Shown: positions 36,597 through 47,769 of the stretch, in pieces
How positions within the stretch are numbered: the first letter of the stretch is position 1
Layout: every line of letters begins with the position of its first letter
Assembly (NCBI RefSeq): GCF_000699445.3
Contig: NC_067196.1
Span: 43,553,806-43,617,805, forward strand
Length of the DNA stretch: 64,000 bases
Source of the DNA: Schistosoma haematobium
Taxonomy: Eukaryota; Platyhelminthes; Trematoda; Strigeidida; Schistosomatidae
Direction of reading: 5' to 3'
Translations under genes and position numbers: made by a program
The notes under the pieces: generated by a model
Told to the model about the DNA's origin: nothing
The model's input: the letters and a program-made list of their open reading frames with translations, nothing else
The model's database searches: none

Positions 36597-36835
36597 ACTT
36601 ACTTACTTAAGCTTATTTGTTATCCATAGTCGAAGAGCATAGATCGCCTACCAGTATTCTTCATTCAATTCTGTCATGGGCAATCCTTTCCAGTTGCTTT
36701 TCATCCTTTTCATGTCTGTTTTCAGTTCTTGACACAGTGTATTCTTTGACTTTCCTCTTTTTCGTTTTCCTTCAGAATTCCAAGTTAGGGCTTCCCTCGT
36801 GATGCAATCGAGTATGAAACTGTATGTATCAGTAA
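36597..36835 (-). mobile_element. RTE 3' end fragment with tail
   Basis: The minus-strand frame 36887-36648 contains ITREALTWNSEGKRKRGKSK, NTLCQELKTDMKRM and SNWKGLPMTELN, the C-terminal basic region of the RTE-like protein. The end of the element carries an (ACTT)n run at 36597-36608 on the + strand, i.e. an (AAGT)n tail. Confidence 0.7.
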
Positions 36836-36895
36836 CATAAGATGGTCGTCGCGCAATATTGCACATTGATAGTTGTGATAGTACCATAAGATTCC

Positions 36896-37075
36896 AAGGT
36901 AATGGTCCTAACGGTCGGGCGTTCTCTGAGAAACCTTAAAGCTTTAGATTTGATCCCTATCATTGTCATGCTTGTGCACTGCCGAACAGTCCCATAATAA
37001 TACAAAACAACTGTCCAGTGCTTCTTGGTTCCCAATACTATCTGAATTGAAACCAATCTGTAATGAATACAACCT
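36896..37075 (+). repeat. Degenerate tRNA-headed SINE
   Basis: A head with a box-B-like TAGATTTGATCCC (36946) is followed by a worn hammerhead-like segment (CACTGCCGAACAGTCCCATA) and the body string TGTCCAGTGCTTCTTGGTTC. Both core motifs are lost. Confidence 0.5.
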
Positions 37076-37169
37076 ACAAATCATACCAATCTCAACAAAA
37101 TACCTTGGGCTGAATTGCTGGACCGATAAATTTTCTGCTACACATAAGTGACTGATTCTCATTCTAATT

Positions 37170-39375
37170 GATCCAATCCTTTTAATTTTGAAAACACATA
37201 TGAGAGATAATTCTTGCGGGCCATATAATCAAGATCTAAGCTGTCAAATTTATTTTAATAATTAGATTAAAAGGCTGCTGTTGAAATTCCACACGTAAAA
37301 AGTGGCCTACTATAACAAACTAACAGTAATGAATTTACCAATCGTAAATGATGGAATCTTTTTATCAAAATTTCTTTTTTTGGGGGGTACACATAACATT
37401 CAAATTAACTGTGCCAATTTCCATACTAAACAGGTCACTGATATTTACGATAAGTTTTGGTCTACCTTGTCCATCAATAAATATTGACAACTAGATGTTT
37501 GTCACACACAACCAAGCGTGAATTTTCAAAATATCGATCAGAGATGAAAACTATTTCAAACACCGACACAAATTCCATAAAGAAGTGCCAAAACATACAT
37601 GGTTATTCATTTCATTTTCTCTTATTACAAACTAATCAAGAATGACTCATTAGTAATAGGTTCATTTATAATCTGTTATTGATTGTTTTTATACTACAAT
37701 CGTAATTACTTGTGATTTCTGTTTTAATTTTGGCTTTCATTTCATTATTTAACTTTAGCAATCCTAAACAAATATACTTGTTTATTGCTGTTACAGTCAG
37801 TTAAGACTTATTGCATTTTTGAAAGGAATTTCGATGACGAAATGTTATCCTTTGGAGAACCAATCAAACTTACGGATGCATTAGATAGCTATTCTGTCCT
37901 TATTTAATACTTTACCGGAATACACTTCAATGCACTACGAAATTCAGAACTTTCAAATTTAGTGTCAAGTAAAATACTTCTAAACCAATGAAGCGAAATC
38001 GATGTTTCTAATTCCATTCAAATTATTTTATAATGCAACTATCGGTCATTGTGATAAATGAATTACATCAGCGCTTTGAACTACATCGGCGTCAAAAAAT
38101 GACAGTTTTCCATAATAACTTAGATTAGATCCATCTTTATTTTTTTTCACTAGTTAGCACATTGATGTTAATGAGTTAAGTGATGTTAGACTTCGGTTCT
38201 GTTCAATTTCAAATAGATTTGGTGGACACTAGAATTGTTGTTAGGGTGGATAATAGAAACTGCTACCATATCACAGCTCAGAGACAGTAATGTGAACAAG
38301 AAAAGGGTTCTCATTTTCATGACTTATTAAATAATGTTAATTATTGACGCAGTTCCTTAGTTCAGTTGTTATCGAAATCAATAAAACCTTTTTTTCTATA
38401 ACCAGTTTATCACAGCCATGTTAGAAAGTGGTGGTCGGTAGGAAACCCTGAATCTAGATTTAATGCCATTTGGTACACGTCAGAAAAATGTACTTGAAAT
38501 CTCGAGGGACTGGCGCTTTCTGGTAGCCTTAATCTCATGTCACTCATCTTCATAGCCTGAGATGTTACTGCTACGCTATCTGGACCTTGACTGAACTCCC
38601 TTAAGATGAATATCTTTATAGTTGATTTATCACTACTCAGTGATCAATATTATGTTAGTCACATTACGACTTCATCGATAAAATTCTTTCAGTACTAGTC
38701 AGCGTTTCAATGACATTATCAGTTCAGTCATATTTGTAGAAATTTCCTGAAACTTCATATTCAGTTTCATGAACATTAGTGTGAAACATTTCTATTAAAC
38801 TCCACTGAGGCCAAAAGATGGACCCAAGATTCATATTTGATGTTATTTAGTATGAGTAAATACAGTTATTGATGATGTGACCATTGAACTTTAAACTATG
38901 CATTCATCTCTTGAAATCTCAAATTGTTATATGAAAAACTAATTGAAAACCTATTTATTTATTTTCAGTCCTTATATTATGCTATTTGAGCATATACGAT
39001 GTTGATATTTAGTTATTTCAAGATTGTGCTAGTCAGTATCCATTCATGTATGAGAAATGAAGGTTATTTTAACAATAAAATTGTCACTGGTTTCTTTCTC
39101 ATAATAGATTTAGTTGTCTATGACTGAATGATTATTTAAAAGTAATTTCCTTGAGGTATTTTATATTGTGTATTTGTCCACTAATCTACACAACGAAATT
39201 CTGTATTTTGACGTGTTAATCGTTACAAGATGAATTAATTTCATATAATCGTAAGGAAATAATGTAATGAAAACATTTAAATTATTAACTGAGGTCAGCT
39301 AGAGTCATTAGTACATGAAGGAAACTAAACGATTGATTTATTCTAGTTTTAACATCTTTATCAGTTCATATTCAA
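37170..39375. other. AT-rich stretch, nothing assigned
   Basis: No gene, RNA or recognised repeat is supported. Confidence 0.4.
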
Positions 39376-39377
39376 AT

Positions 39378-39505
39378 GGATCAATAGCAACTGGAAACAG
39401 CTGGAAAGTATTGCCCAGGACAGAGTTCGAAGGGGAGTGTTGAAGAGCGGCCTATGCTCCTCTACGAGGGGTAACAGGCGTAAGTAAGTAAGTAAGTATC
39501 AGGTT
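39378..39505 (+). mobile_element. RTE 3' end fragment with (AAGT)n tail
   Basis: The + strand reads GCAACTGGAAACAGCTGGAA, then ATTGCCCAGGACAGAGTTCG and CCTCTACGAGGGGTAACAGG before CGTAAGTAAGTAAGTAAGTA. This is the last about 30 codons of the RTE frame, its stop region and a tetranucleotide tail, the expected 3' end of an RTE-clade element. A (TA)n tract follows. Confidence 0.72.
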
Positions 39506-39514
39506 ATATTCAGC

Positions 39515-39516
<2 letters not shown>

Positions 39517-39554
<38 letters not shown>
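39517..39554. repeat. (TA)n microsatellite
   Basis: Pure AT dinucleotide tract a few bases after the RTE tail. Confidence 0.9.
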
Positions 39555-39557
<3 letters not shown>

Positions 39558-39949
39558 TCAAAATTGCAATCAATCAAGTGTTTTTTAAAAATTATTTCTT
39601 CTTTCTATAGTTTTGAAAAATGTCACTCCCGATTATTTTTTCATTAGTGGATTCATAAACATTATTTACTTGCGTGATTTGATGAACTGTTTTAAGTCTA
39701 GATAATGACTCTGTCAAGAATTGTCATCAGTTAGAGAATTATTGAGAACTATAGAGAACCAGAATAGTTGTTTCCCTTCATGATATGAAGATAGTAGGTT
39801 TGATTTAAAGCAAATTTGTCATTACAAGTTGTTGAATGCTTTCTAATTTACAAATGACATTTAAGTTGTAATAGAAGCAAAAGTTTGCTGCTTTAACGCG
39901 CAATCTAGTTTAATTTACTGATTTATCTTTCTTATTTCGGCTATTGTAA

Positions 39950-41275
39950 TTGTGCCTTCTGGGGTTACTGCCGTTTCCAAGCTCAGATAGCGGGGGGATG
40001 GATAGGCATGGAGTTAGTAACCCGATCTTGTAAAAAAAATTTGGCAAAAAGGAGCTAACGAAAATAAATCAGCATCAAACAGAATTCCGATATCGAGGTG
40101 ACTTTAGAATTGTTCCACTTTCTCTTCAGAAACATTTGGGAGAAAAACAAGTACTAGTAGCCTGGAAATAAAGTTTACTTGTCATGATAATAAAGAAAAG
40201 AGATATCGGAAAGTATGAGAACTACAGAGACATCACAAGCCAGATCGATCGTGTACCAACTAAATAATGACTCTTTAAATCATTGTTGAGCAATCTGTTG
40301 AGTGGAACTCGTCGCTATGCATCAGCCTCTAAAGCGTGGATGAGAGAAAATTGTGCAGTTTTCTTTGATACTGTGAGGTGTTTGAGAAGATCGTTACCAT
40401 CCTGCGAAACGCATACATGGGACTAAATTGTAAAGTTTCGCATTGAGAAGAGCTCACGAACTCACTCTAAATGAATACCGGTGTAATACAAAGCTGCCTA
40501 CTCTTGCATATCCTTTTTCCCCTGGCTTTTGATTGATATATGAAGACCTCCACATCTTAGGGCAAACACTGAGTAAAGAGGACAGTTTGGATGCAAGCAG
40601 AATATTTGAACTCTGTAGATGGTCTAGCCCTTCTGTTTTACTCAATGCATCAAATACTGGTGAAAACAGCTAGTGTAACAACAGTAGGTTTAAACATTCA
40701 CAAACAGAAAAGCAAGATCCTAACGTACAACAAAGAGAGTACCGATATAATCACACCTGATGGAGTAGCTCTGATAGAAGTGAAAACTTTTTAATATTTA
40801 GGTATTATCATTGATAGATAAGAACTACTTGATGAAGGTGGAAAGGAATGGACTGGCAAAAATGGCAGCATTCCTACGACTAAAGAAATATAGAACACAA
40901 AATAATTGACAGACGGTACCAAGGTCACAATCTCAACACAAACTTCAACACAGTTCTGTTGTACGGAGACGAAAATTCGACAACTACTACAATCATCATC
41001 AAAATGGTGCATGTATTTGTCAACACATGTCTACGCAACATACTCCAGGTCCATTGGTCAGACATCATTTGTCACAATCAACTGTGGTGGACAATAAATT
41101 AGATTCTAGATGTAGAGGAAATTGGGAAAGTTCAATATAGGTGGATAGGACAAATGTTTCAGAAATCGTCAAACCCTGCCACAAAACAAGCCCTGAATCG
41201 GGATTCTGAAGACGAAAGGAAAGAAGGTAGATGAAAAAAAAAAATTCTATCGGGAATTGGCGACAAATATTAAAA
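39950..41275 (+). mobile_element. Internally deleted RTE/SR2-like copy
   Basis: The + strand copy starts with the 5' leader (CTGGGGTTACTGCCGTTTCC near 39960) and passes directly into reverse transcriptase at about 40140 (IIKKRDIGKYENYRDIT), so the endonuclease and first RT part are deleted. Broken frames continue through the RT and the C-terminal region: GLNIHKQKSKILTYN, IITPDGVALIEVKTF, MTDGTKVTISTQTSTQF. It is interrupted at 41276 by the SINE foldback and resumes at 41621. Shared strings such as CAATCAACTGTGGTGGACAA place it in the same subfamily as the fragment at 61.6-61.9 kb. Confidence 0.72.
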
Positions 41276-41276
41276 G

Positions 41277-41608
41277 TGTCAGAAGGGGTTTTGTGGAGAT
41301 TGTAGTAATTTCAACAGTTGAGATCATGAGTCAATTGAAGCTAGACCACCATGGAAAACCTGGAAGCACTGGACGGCCGTTTCGTCCTATTGTGGGACTT
41401 CTCAGCAGTGCGCATCCACGACTTCGCTCAGTGGTCTAGTTGGTTAAGCGCCTGGCGCGGAACGGATAGGTCCTGGGTTCGAACCTCGCCAGGCGGGGTC
41501 GTGGATGCGCACTGTTGAGGAGTCCCACGATAGGACGAGACGGCCGTCCAGTGCTCCCAGGTTTTCCATGGTGGTCTAGCTCCAATTGACTCATGATCTC
41601 AACTGTTG
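41277..41608. repeat. SINE foldback unit with tRNA-like loop, inserted in an RTE copy
   Basis: Two SINE bodies in inverse orientation form arms at 41308-41422 and 41498-41612, both 115 bases. By hand count they differ at six positions; in RNA four of these would be G-U pairs. The 75-base loop (41423-41497) is a tRNA-like head with box A (TGGTCTAGTTGG) and box B (GGTTCGAACCT). Each arm has a hammerhead-like core with substitutions (left G8 to A; right C3 to U and GAAA to GAGA). The unit is flanked by AAATATTAAAAG at 41265-41276 and 41609-41620, a likely target-site duplication, although the last bases could also be SINE sequence. Confidence 0.78.
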
Positions 41609-41620
41609 AAATATTAAAAG

Positions 41621-41712
41621 GGTGAATCGTACTTGGAAACAACTGGAAAGGAAAGCGGTGGACACAGTAGGTTAGAGTTTGCTGGTCGATGTCCAATTCT
41701 CTAAGAAGAGTA
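41621..41712 (+). mobile_element. RTE 3' end resumed after the SINE insertion
   Basis: The sequence GAATCGTACTTGGAAACAAC, TGGAAAGGAAAGC and the tail AAGAAGAGTAAGTA correspond to the last coding part and tail of the RTE copy that was interrupted at 41276. Confidence 0.62.
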
Positions 41713-43690
41713 AGTATAGACTTATAGCCGTTAGGCCTGATTTTGAAGTCATTGGAAACAGTTGTTCGCTCTGATATTTCTGACTTGAAGATAGTATGAA
41801 TTTCGCATTAAATGTTCCATGCAGTTTGTCCCCTTGACAATATTCCCAGAATATTATGAAATCATTTCACTACATTATTTTCACTTCAGTAAAATACATG
41901 CCAATGAGATAAGTTATTTCTAATCATTAACATTGGTTAGAATTCCAAAACCGAATTGTTCATCAATAAAGTACAGTTGTTTGTAATGTAAATGAAATTA
42001 GCAACTAAAGTTTTCATAGAATTTTTATAATTTCTTTTAGTGGTAGTACTAGAATATTCAAGAAAGTCTTGCTACGTACCGTAACAAGATCTCTTTAGCA
42101 TTTATGAAAGAAGATACAAACACGTAATTTAAACTTGCTAAGTTGAAATTCTGATTAAATAAAAAAATATCTGTTTACATTTGTTTCCAAGGCAGTTGTA
42201 CACTAACCGTTAACTCATTTTAAAAACAAATTTCCTATTAAAACACATTTGTTTCCATAACTTCTTTGAATTCTAACGATAGAGGTTTGGACTGCTTGTG
42301 GACCATTTTGAGTAACTTCATTGTATCTATTTGAAATACCTTATTAGCGAGTGGCGTACTATGGAACCAGAAAGAATGTTTTGCCTTTGGAGACATAAGG
42401 TCTTAGTAACATTTTTTGTTTAAATTGTTTGTTGTGTTATATTAATGGTGTGATAAGACGTGATTAACAGATTTTTGATAGATGCATTGTAGGAGATTGA
42501 CTTGTGGAATCATTCAAGTCCGCAGTAATACAAAAACTCTTCAATGATATGAATTGACGTTATTGCCACATCACATATAGACTTAACTGGAACCATAGGT
42601 TACTAGATCTTGTCTTGGTGGGTCAACGATGTCATGGCTATGTTGTATATTTGAGTCGTGCATTTGACTCTACGTAGAGTGTTCTGAGAGGTACAGTACT
42701 AAAAATACCGAACTAAGCAGTCGTCCACATCTCAGTTTTGTTAATGACCATTTAACTGACATCAGTTTGCAATAAATAATAAACTTCAAAACAACATTTA
42801 TAAGTAGTATTGTTGCTTTCCATCAAATGTAATCCTCTAGTAACAGCTTCGTATTCTAGGTTGGTAGGAAATTTCAGCCAAATTTGTTAAAATGACCAAT
42901 TATTGAAATTAAGTAGTAATGAATACAAATTGACCACCGTTCAGTACTACTCCATTAGATTTCTGAAACTTTAAGAAACAAATGGCTACAACACGTGACT
43001 TTTTTTATTGATAGAAACACCATTGCTCACAACTTGACTTATACTTGTCATTGTAGTCTTATTACTTCCCAAGCTTTGTTTCTCAAGGACAGAGCCTTTG
43101 TGATCAGTTTAAATGTTGAGCTAAATGAAATTTCGAGGGGTAAATGATTAATAATACGGAAAAAATTACTTATTTAACTAAGAACTCAACAAAATCAATT
43201 TAGTCAACAATATCAACCCTAAGAATAAACGGTTCACGGCTGCTTATATAATAGATGGTGGAAATGAAAAGTTTTCTACTTGTAAAGTTTAAAAAATATT
43301 CAATGTATAATGTCAATATCATTTCTATCATCGAATTGTATTTTGAAAGAATACATAAAGGTGGAAGTGAATCACTTTACCAATAAAAACCAAGCTGATT
43401 TAGAATGTTTTCTATTCCTAAATTAAACAGGAAACTTGGAGATCTTGGTTGAGATCCAATTTTATGGCATATTTAGAAATGAATAACATTCACAAGTAAC
43501 TATCTAAAATTATTATCCGAAATGAAAGAATATTGGTTGTATAATGTTTGTATTTGAGATGTTTGTCACTTAAAATTTCAAACCTCCCATAGATTTTCAT
43601 TGTAGTATATATCGTAATTAATCCTGAAATTGGTGTAGTCTGATGTAAGCTATTGAATGTTCTACCTGAACTAAGAAATAACACTTATTT
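41713..43690. other. AT-rich stretch, nothing assigned
   Basis: No gene, RNA or recognised repeat is supported. Confidence 0.4.
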
Positions 43691-43696
43691 TGTAAG

Positions 43697-43757
43697 TTGA
43701 CGAAGATGGTGAACATTATGGCATGTCAAACAGTGTCCGAGGGCGTTTATTCAAATG
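43697..43757 (+). CDS. Candidate small internal exon, unidentified gene
   Basis: A TTTTGTAAG acceptor and a consensus GTGAGT donor bound 61 bases that encode DEDGEHYGMSNSVRGRLFKW, a composition unusual for chance AT-rich DNA. Two bases complete an incoming codon and two are left at the end. It does not fit in phase to the ORF at 44222. I do not recognise the peptide. Confidence 0.3.
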
Positions 43758-44221
43758 GTGAGTAGGCGAATATTGATAATTAATCGATAAATAGTATTAC
43801 TTACTTTAGATTGGTTCATTATGACCGAATAATTAATGTCAATTAGCCTTAGTCTACTATTATTGGTTTAAGTAATTGTTTTCTGTTCAAATTATGTAGC
43901 AATCAAATTTTGTTAATTTACTTACGCCCACATGTGTTGTCTTAGTCGACGACGCTTTAAAGTTGATCATTACTTGAATGCTGCCACCCTGCAAGTAGTT
44001 GAGTGATACAAAACCGTTAATGACATTAATTTAACCAACCATAATGTAATTAACTAATTTAAACAAAAATAAAGGATTATCATTGGTTAAATGTTTAATA
44101 AAAATTAATATAATGTCCATCACAGTATTTTGAACAAAAATATTTTTTTATTTGAAAAATTCAAACAAAAAAAACAAATCAGAATATATTTGAAAACATC
44201 ATTTGTATAAGTTATCAAAAT
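43758..44221. other. AT-rich stretch upstream of the 351-residue ORF
   Basis: Holds A- and T-runs and no open frame. A string at 43924-43943 recurs at about 22650, so part is repeat-derived. It would include the promoter of the ORF if that gene is intronless; no TATA position can be singled out. Confidence 0.35.
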
Positions 44222-45277
44222 ATGAATCTACAAGAAGTGGAAGCATCATATAATGAAATAACCTCATCAGCATTGAAACTTATCATGGAGATTTCAATCA
44301 ATAAATTGAAGAATTTTCAAAGTACTTTACAGCCATCGACAGGACCACTTATTAGATCAATAGAGAATAAAAATAATTTATTAATGGATAACTCCAATAG
44401 ATCAACTACAGTTGATTCATCTCAACATATCTCTTTCAAAAAAACATCTAACAGTTTTTCACCAAGTAATCGGTTATACAGGATAATGGTAATTTTAAAA
44501 ATTGCTAAAAAAGCAAGATCTGTGTTATTAAACCGAGAAGCACTTAATACACCACAAACGGATAATAAATCAGTTGATGTACAAAACATTTCCTCTTCCG
44601 AAAATGACTCAAACAATCATTCATATAACACACAACAATGTGATCCTGTGAAACAACCTAGAACACCTAATCTGAGTTCAATTCAAACAAAAACGCATTC
44701 AGAATTACGAGTTTTACATTCAAACAAGCAAAATGAACAAGTGTATCAATGTGTCTATGATTCTGTTCCAAATAACTCTTCAGTATGCACTCGCAATAAA
44801 AGAGCACTTGATTCTAATCCATCTACTTCGATACCTGAAAAACGTGCATTTTCAAATTTTCGAAGTGAAAACCCTATGAAATGTGATAAATCATCACATC
44901 AAGATACATTAAATGTAATGTATAGTTTAACTACTCCATACAATACAGGGAATGTGGAAAATAGTCTAATTAAACCAAAATTTAACCAACATAACGATAA
45001 CGATGATGAATATGACGATCCTAATGATAATGATGCCATTATGTATTCAAAATCTTATCCCTTGTGCAAATGTCGATTATCAATCCAAAATTCTGAAGTA
45101 TGTGGTTTAGGAAATGGTCTAATCGCATCAAATGAAGTATTATTATCAAGTACTTCTCTTCAACAAATGAATCACTCAATGGATTATGAAGAAATTAGTA
45201 ATGATTATGAACGAGATATGTGTATATGTCTTTCCAATTCACCAAATTCACGACCATTGATTACTGGAATAATATGA
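44222..45277 (+). CDS. Intronless 351-residue protein, IER-like candidate
   Basis: The longest open frame in the window starts at ATG (AAAATATGA context) and runs uninterrupted to TGA at 45275-45277. Residues 1-35 form a helical start (MNLQEVEASYNEITSSALKL), residues 83-102 a second helix (LYRIMVILKIAKKARSVLL). The remainder is serine/asparagine-rich and probably disordered, with KNKRALDS near 195, an acidic NDNDDEYDDPNDND run near 265 and cysteine clusters CKCR and CICLS near the end. The second helix aligns without gaps with the LHK...LVLRSARQVYL helix of IER5-type immediate-early response proteins, which are also encoded by intronless genes. Here about 45 residues separate the two helices, unlike vertebrate IER, so the assignment is tentative. 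The gene itself is well supported by length and codon use. Confidence 0.7.
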   Translation: MNLQEVEASYNEITSSALKLIMEISINKLKNFQSTLQPSTGPLIRSIENKNNLLMDNSNRSTTVDSSQHISFKKTSNSFSPSNRLYRIMVILKIAKKARSVLLNREALNTPQTDNKSVDVQNISSSENDSNNHSYNTQQCDPVKQPRTPNLSSIQTKTHSELRVLHSNKQNEQVYQCVYDSVPNNSSVCTRNKRALDSNPSTSIPEKRAFSNFRSENPMKCDKSSHQDTLNVMYSLTTPYNTGNVENSLIKPKFNQHNDNDDEYDDPNDNDAIMYSKSYPLCKCRLSIQNSEVCGLGNGLIASNEVLLSSTSLQQMNHSMDYEEISNDYERDMCICLSNSPNSRPLITGII

Positions 45278-45386
45278 AACAATACATACAATAATAATTA
45301 TCCTCTAGGCGATAAAATATTTTAATTAATGTATATGGTATATTATTATAAACGACTGTGATATAAAGTCTTATTCACATTAACAT

Positions 45387-45388
<2 letters not shown>

Positions 45389-45421
<33 letters not shown>
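45389..45421. repeat. (TA)n microsatellite
   Basis: Pure AT tract about 110 bases after the stop of the 351-residue ORF; it may fall in the 3' UTR. Confidence 0.9.
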
Positions 45422-45426
<5 letters not shown>

Positions 45427-46100
45427 TACATGTGATTGTACATAAATTATGAGCACATCAATCAATCTCAGGGCTTAAACTATTCACATTCAATCGCCTT
45501 ATGATTATTCACATGGCCATGCATACAAAAAAAGAAACTATAAATTGAAATTCTCCTGTCGTTATATTCTTCGAAATGAAAATCCATTTTTCTCCTTCAT
45601 AAAATTTTTCAATTTAATTACAAGGAAGAACGATAAATAGGAATAATTCAACGGTGATTTATCTGTGATCCATTCACTCTAAAATCTATTTGTTTAAATG
45701 ATTTGAATTTTAGAATGTAAAGCAAAATACTGTAATATATAAATATCTGTTTTGCTCTTAAATCTATGCATTTATTATTTGTATTTAATGGAAGGCAAGA
45801 TTTATTAGTTTAACCAATGTTAACATATAGAAAGAGTTAAAATGACTGTTCAGTATGATTCGTAGACAACCATATTCAGTTTATGTATGAATAATGACAT
45901 CTGCAAATGTTTGCTAAGATATATCTAGTCAACATGCTAGTTGTTTTAAATAATTAAATACTTCAAATAATTTCATATTTTAACCGAGCAATTTATGTGT
46001 ACTTTTATAGCTTCAGATAAATCTAGTCTGTTTCTGATTGCACCTATTCGCCTAATAATTATGGTAGACCCTAGATGTGGAAATATAACAAAACCTAAAT
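45422..46100. other. AT-rich stretch, nothing assigned
   Basis: Possible 3' UTR or downstream flank of the 351-residue ORF. No clear AATAAA close to the stop was chosen. No repeat recognised. Confidence 0.35.
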
Positions 46101-46103
46101 ATC

Positions 46104-46620
46104 AGTATAAGGTTGTGGAGATTGTTGACTTTAAATTGATGTCAAGAGAGGTTCAATGTTAGACCACCATTGAAAACCTGGAAGCACTTGATGGTACTGG
46201 TCTAACACGGATCTATTCATAATATCAATCTAAATTCAACAATCTACACAACCCTATACTGATAATTATCATGTGCTCAGTAGTGACTAGTATCAAGATG
46301 AATCTCATGGAGTTTTAGTGAGAAGTCGTTACCAGTGGATTTCAGCCGAGTCTGTTGTAGAGGCAGTTAGTCACCGAAGACAATGTTGAACGGTCACGCA
46401 ATACCATAGGTTGGTTAAAAGTAGACATTGACGCCGTCAGATGCCATCTCAGTGGCGTTCGCGTGCAACACCAAAGGTCCCGCGCTCGAGTCCCGTGTAT
46501 GAGGCATGGGCCCACACTTCTGAGGTGTCCTATACCTGGACAGGACTGCCGTCCACTGCGTCCGGGCTTCAAATAGTGGTCTAACGTCGATCCATTCATG
46601 ATATCAATACAAGCTAAATA
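46104..46620 (+). repeat. Composite SINE: foldback arms plus tRNA-headed body
   Basis: The arms lie at 46104-46165 (AGTATAAGGTTGTGGAGATT) and 46200-46260 (its inverse, ending CACAACCCTATACT). A conserved spacer (ATTATCATGTGCTCAGTAGT) leads to a body with ATCTCAGTGGCGTTCGCG and a box-B-like GCTCGAGTCC near 46478. A worn hammerhead-like segment follows (TCTGAGGTGTCCTATACCTG). The part order is identical to 23165-23640. Confidence 0.68.
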
Positions 46621-47470
46621 CTTCAATAGTCAATATTTTATCAATTTAATTATTTGCCTGAATAACCATTTTCAGAATATTATTTCTATAGAAACTAATC
46701 AGCTGTTCAGATGAGATCCATAGTTTTTTTCAAAATTAACACTGACCACGTGATTAATTGGCATTAGGAATAAAACTGAATTGAATATTAATTTCAAACT
46801 TTAGCATACTGAATTTTCCAAAACTATCTGTGTATAAATTGTAGTGCTTTGGTTAGTATACTATACTAAGATGAATGAATATACTTCATGAAGTAAATAA
46901 AAATGCCTCACATAACTATTATGGTCACATTTGATTTTAAAATGTCACATGATGTCAGCTGATCGATTTGTGTACAAACAACAGGTAGTTCAGTAAGAAA
47001 ACAATAATAGCTAACTGACCCTACTTCGGAACTAAGAATTAATGTAGTATTCAAAGACTTAGGTAAAATCAAATAATTGTGGAATATGATACATAATGTT
47101 CCCATTATCATATTGAAGGAAGTAAGAAGAAACATTTAGGCAGAATAACATTAATTCAATTTATTTCATTGAGTTCTCGTCAACTGCTTACAACCTATAA
47201 TGTGTAAAAACAAAATAGTGTACGAAAGAATATTCCACAATATTGATAATAACAGAATACTAAAGAATTACAAGCAAGTGGTTAGGTAATCAACACATGT
47301 TAATAGTAAGTAAGAAAAAAATAAACAGGTCTCTTTTAGTTTATTTAGGTGTTTGTTATCGAGCTTCAGAAATGTAGTTTATGCGTCCAAAAGATGGTTG
47401 CTAACCTTTCTCTACATTGGTGACAAAAACGTCTCTTTGTTACATCATGAAATTTTTTCCACTTAGCATT
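46621..47470. other. AT-rich stretch, nothing assigned
   Basis: No gene, RNA or recognised repeat is supported; the 75-residue minus frame at 46908-47135 has no motif. Confidence 0.4.
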
Positions 47471-47479
47471 GTTTGTTTA

Positions 47480-47765
47480 AATCTTCCCATTGATGTTTAG
47501 GACTGCAATCGTTCAGTCTCTTATTGACAAATGTGCATCCTGTGAGGATTGCCTTAATATTACCTAAGTCACAACCAATATAAGCAAAAATGGATGGTAG
47601 CTAGCAGTGGAACCCAAGACACACGTTTCGTCCTAGTTGGCACTCGTCAGCTGGACGTACTTGCATCCTAGATCTGATGTTTACTCCGGGACTCGAACCC
47701 AGTACCGTTCGCTTCAAACGCAATCACGTTATCTACTTAGCTGCTGAGTTCTGGTATCCACCTGA
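47480..47765 (-). repeat. tRNA-headed SINE of a second family (Sm-alpha-like)
   Basis: Read on the minus strand: a tRNA-like head with an intact box B (GGTTCGAGTCC, 47686-47696), a hammerhead-type segment, then GGTTCCACTGCTAGCTACCA and a long 3' part ending near 47480. The same family appears in worn form at 58500-58670, in part at 63928-64000 and perhaps at 62388-62441. Schistosome Sm-alpha repeats are known as tRNA-related and to carry active hammerhead ribozymes, and this copy fits that description; I infer the family name. Confidence 0.65.
47609..47668 (-). ncRNA. Hammerhead ribozyme candidate (core conserved)
   Basis: On the minus strand: GGATGCAAGTACGTCCAG (stem I 5' strand), CUGACGA core, stem II GUGCC/GGAC, GAAAC, a very short stem III, then GUGUC cleavage triplet GUC and UUGGGUUCC as stem I 3' strand. 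Both core motifs (CUGANGA and GAAA) are present, and CCAG can pair with UUGG. One stem II pair is mismatched (G opposite G) and stem III is only a few pairs, as in known schistosome hammerheads. Self-cleavage is possible but not assured. Confidence 0.55.
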
Positions 47766-47769
47766 AATT

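Noticed and set aside
41423..41497. A functional tRNA gene
   Set aside because: Box A and box B are present, but the spacing and continuation into SINE body and hammerhead, and the lack of a clean cloverleaf acceptor stem, mark it as a SINE head.
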